From NCBI GenBank assembly GCA_037176905.1, contig JBBBWG010029510.1:5568-25648 (forward strand): a stretch of DNA of 20,081 nucleotides, given 5' to 3'. Source of the stretch: Azolla pinnata. Lineage: Eukaryota; Streptophyta; Polypodiopsida; Salviniales; Salviniaceae. Position numbers and translations under genes: made by a program. The notes under the pieces were generated by a model that did no database searches, was not told the origin of the DNA, and saw nothing but the letters and a program-made list of their open reading frames with translations. Every line of letters begins with the position of its first letter. The stretch's first letter is position 1. Positions 19,968-20,081 of the stretch are shown in pieces.

Positions 19968-19975
19968 ATATATAG
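19968..19975 (+). promoter_or_regulatory. Possible TATA box for a rightward gene
   Basis: ATATATAG lies 61 bases before an ATG at 20029. It is a weak candidate, supported only by position. Confidence 0.25.
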
Positions 19976-20028
19976 ACAGAAGCACAGTGAGGAGGGAATC
20001 GGCTGATCCGAGCTGATCGAGAAAGTGT

Positions 20029-20081
20029 ATGGCGATTTCAAGCACTTCGCGCAGATTTGTCGTCGACCTGGTGACGGTAGT
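20029..20081 (+). CDS. Possible start of a rightward gene, truncated by the window edge
   Basis: An ATG with G at +4 opens a frame of 17 complete codons (MAISSTSRRFVVDLVTV) to the last base. The Ser/Arg-rich start would suit an organellar targeting peptide, and the position, 421 bp from the divergent GNAT start, suits a bidirectional promoter. The -3 base is T, which is weak. There is too little sequence for a product call. Confidence 0.27.
   Translation, partial: MAISSTSRRFVVDLVTV

Overview
The window is nuclear DNA of a land plant. The evidence is consensus GT-AG introns, an organellar-type guanylate kinase, a plant GNAT acetyltransferase with a transit-peptide-like N-terminus, a plant CCCH zinc-finger protein, and many TTTAGGG (Arabidopsis-type telomere) motifs. 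Introns of about 0.1-1.9 kb and long AT-rich spacers show it is not a compact genome. I cannot place the lineage from the sequence alone.

Layout. (1) 346-1079, +: the last two coding exons of a guanylate kinase whose P-loop exons lie left of the window. (2) 3659-6399, -: a two-exon gene for a 552-residue protein with three CCCH zinc fingers and a long Pro/Gln/Tyr/Gly-rich tail. The first 20 or so codons of this protein are a telomere-like hexamer array. (3) 6526-7195: a repeat field upstream of the CCCH gene, including seven tandem 32-45 bp units, each carrying two to four TTTAGGG copies. (4) 7240-9100: AT-rich intergenic DNA with short duplications. (5) 9233-9694, +: a probable two-exon gene for a 109-residue small secreted peptide precursor. 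(6) 10508-13963, +: a gene with a 13-nt first coding exon and one 2.6-kb exon. It encodes an 870-residue acidic, low-complexity protein ending in one membrane span and the residues IPPPT, which looks like a KASH (LINC-complex) tail. (7) 14490-15680: small repeats, telo-box motifs and weak coding-like remnants. (8) 16189-19607, -: nine coding exons of a plastid-type GNAT acetyltransferase, rebuilt here in full (299 residues, all splice phases agree). (9) 20029 to the right edge, +: a possible divergent gene start.

The genes do not form a pathway; this is an ordinary plant neighbourhood with genes on both strands. The main points of interest are the KASH-like protein with an animal-style PPPT terminus, the small secreted peptide, and telomere-type repeats both inside and upstream of the CCCH gene.
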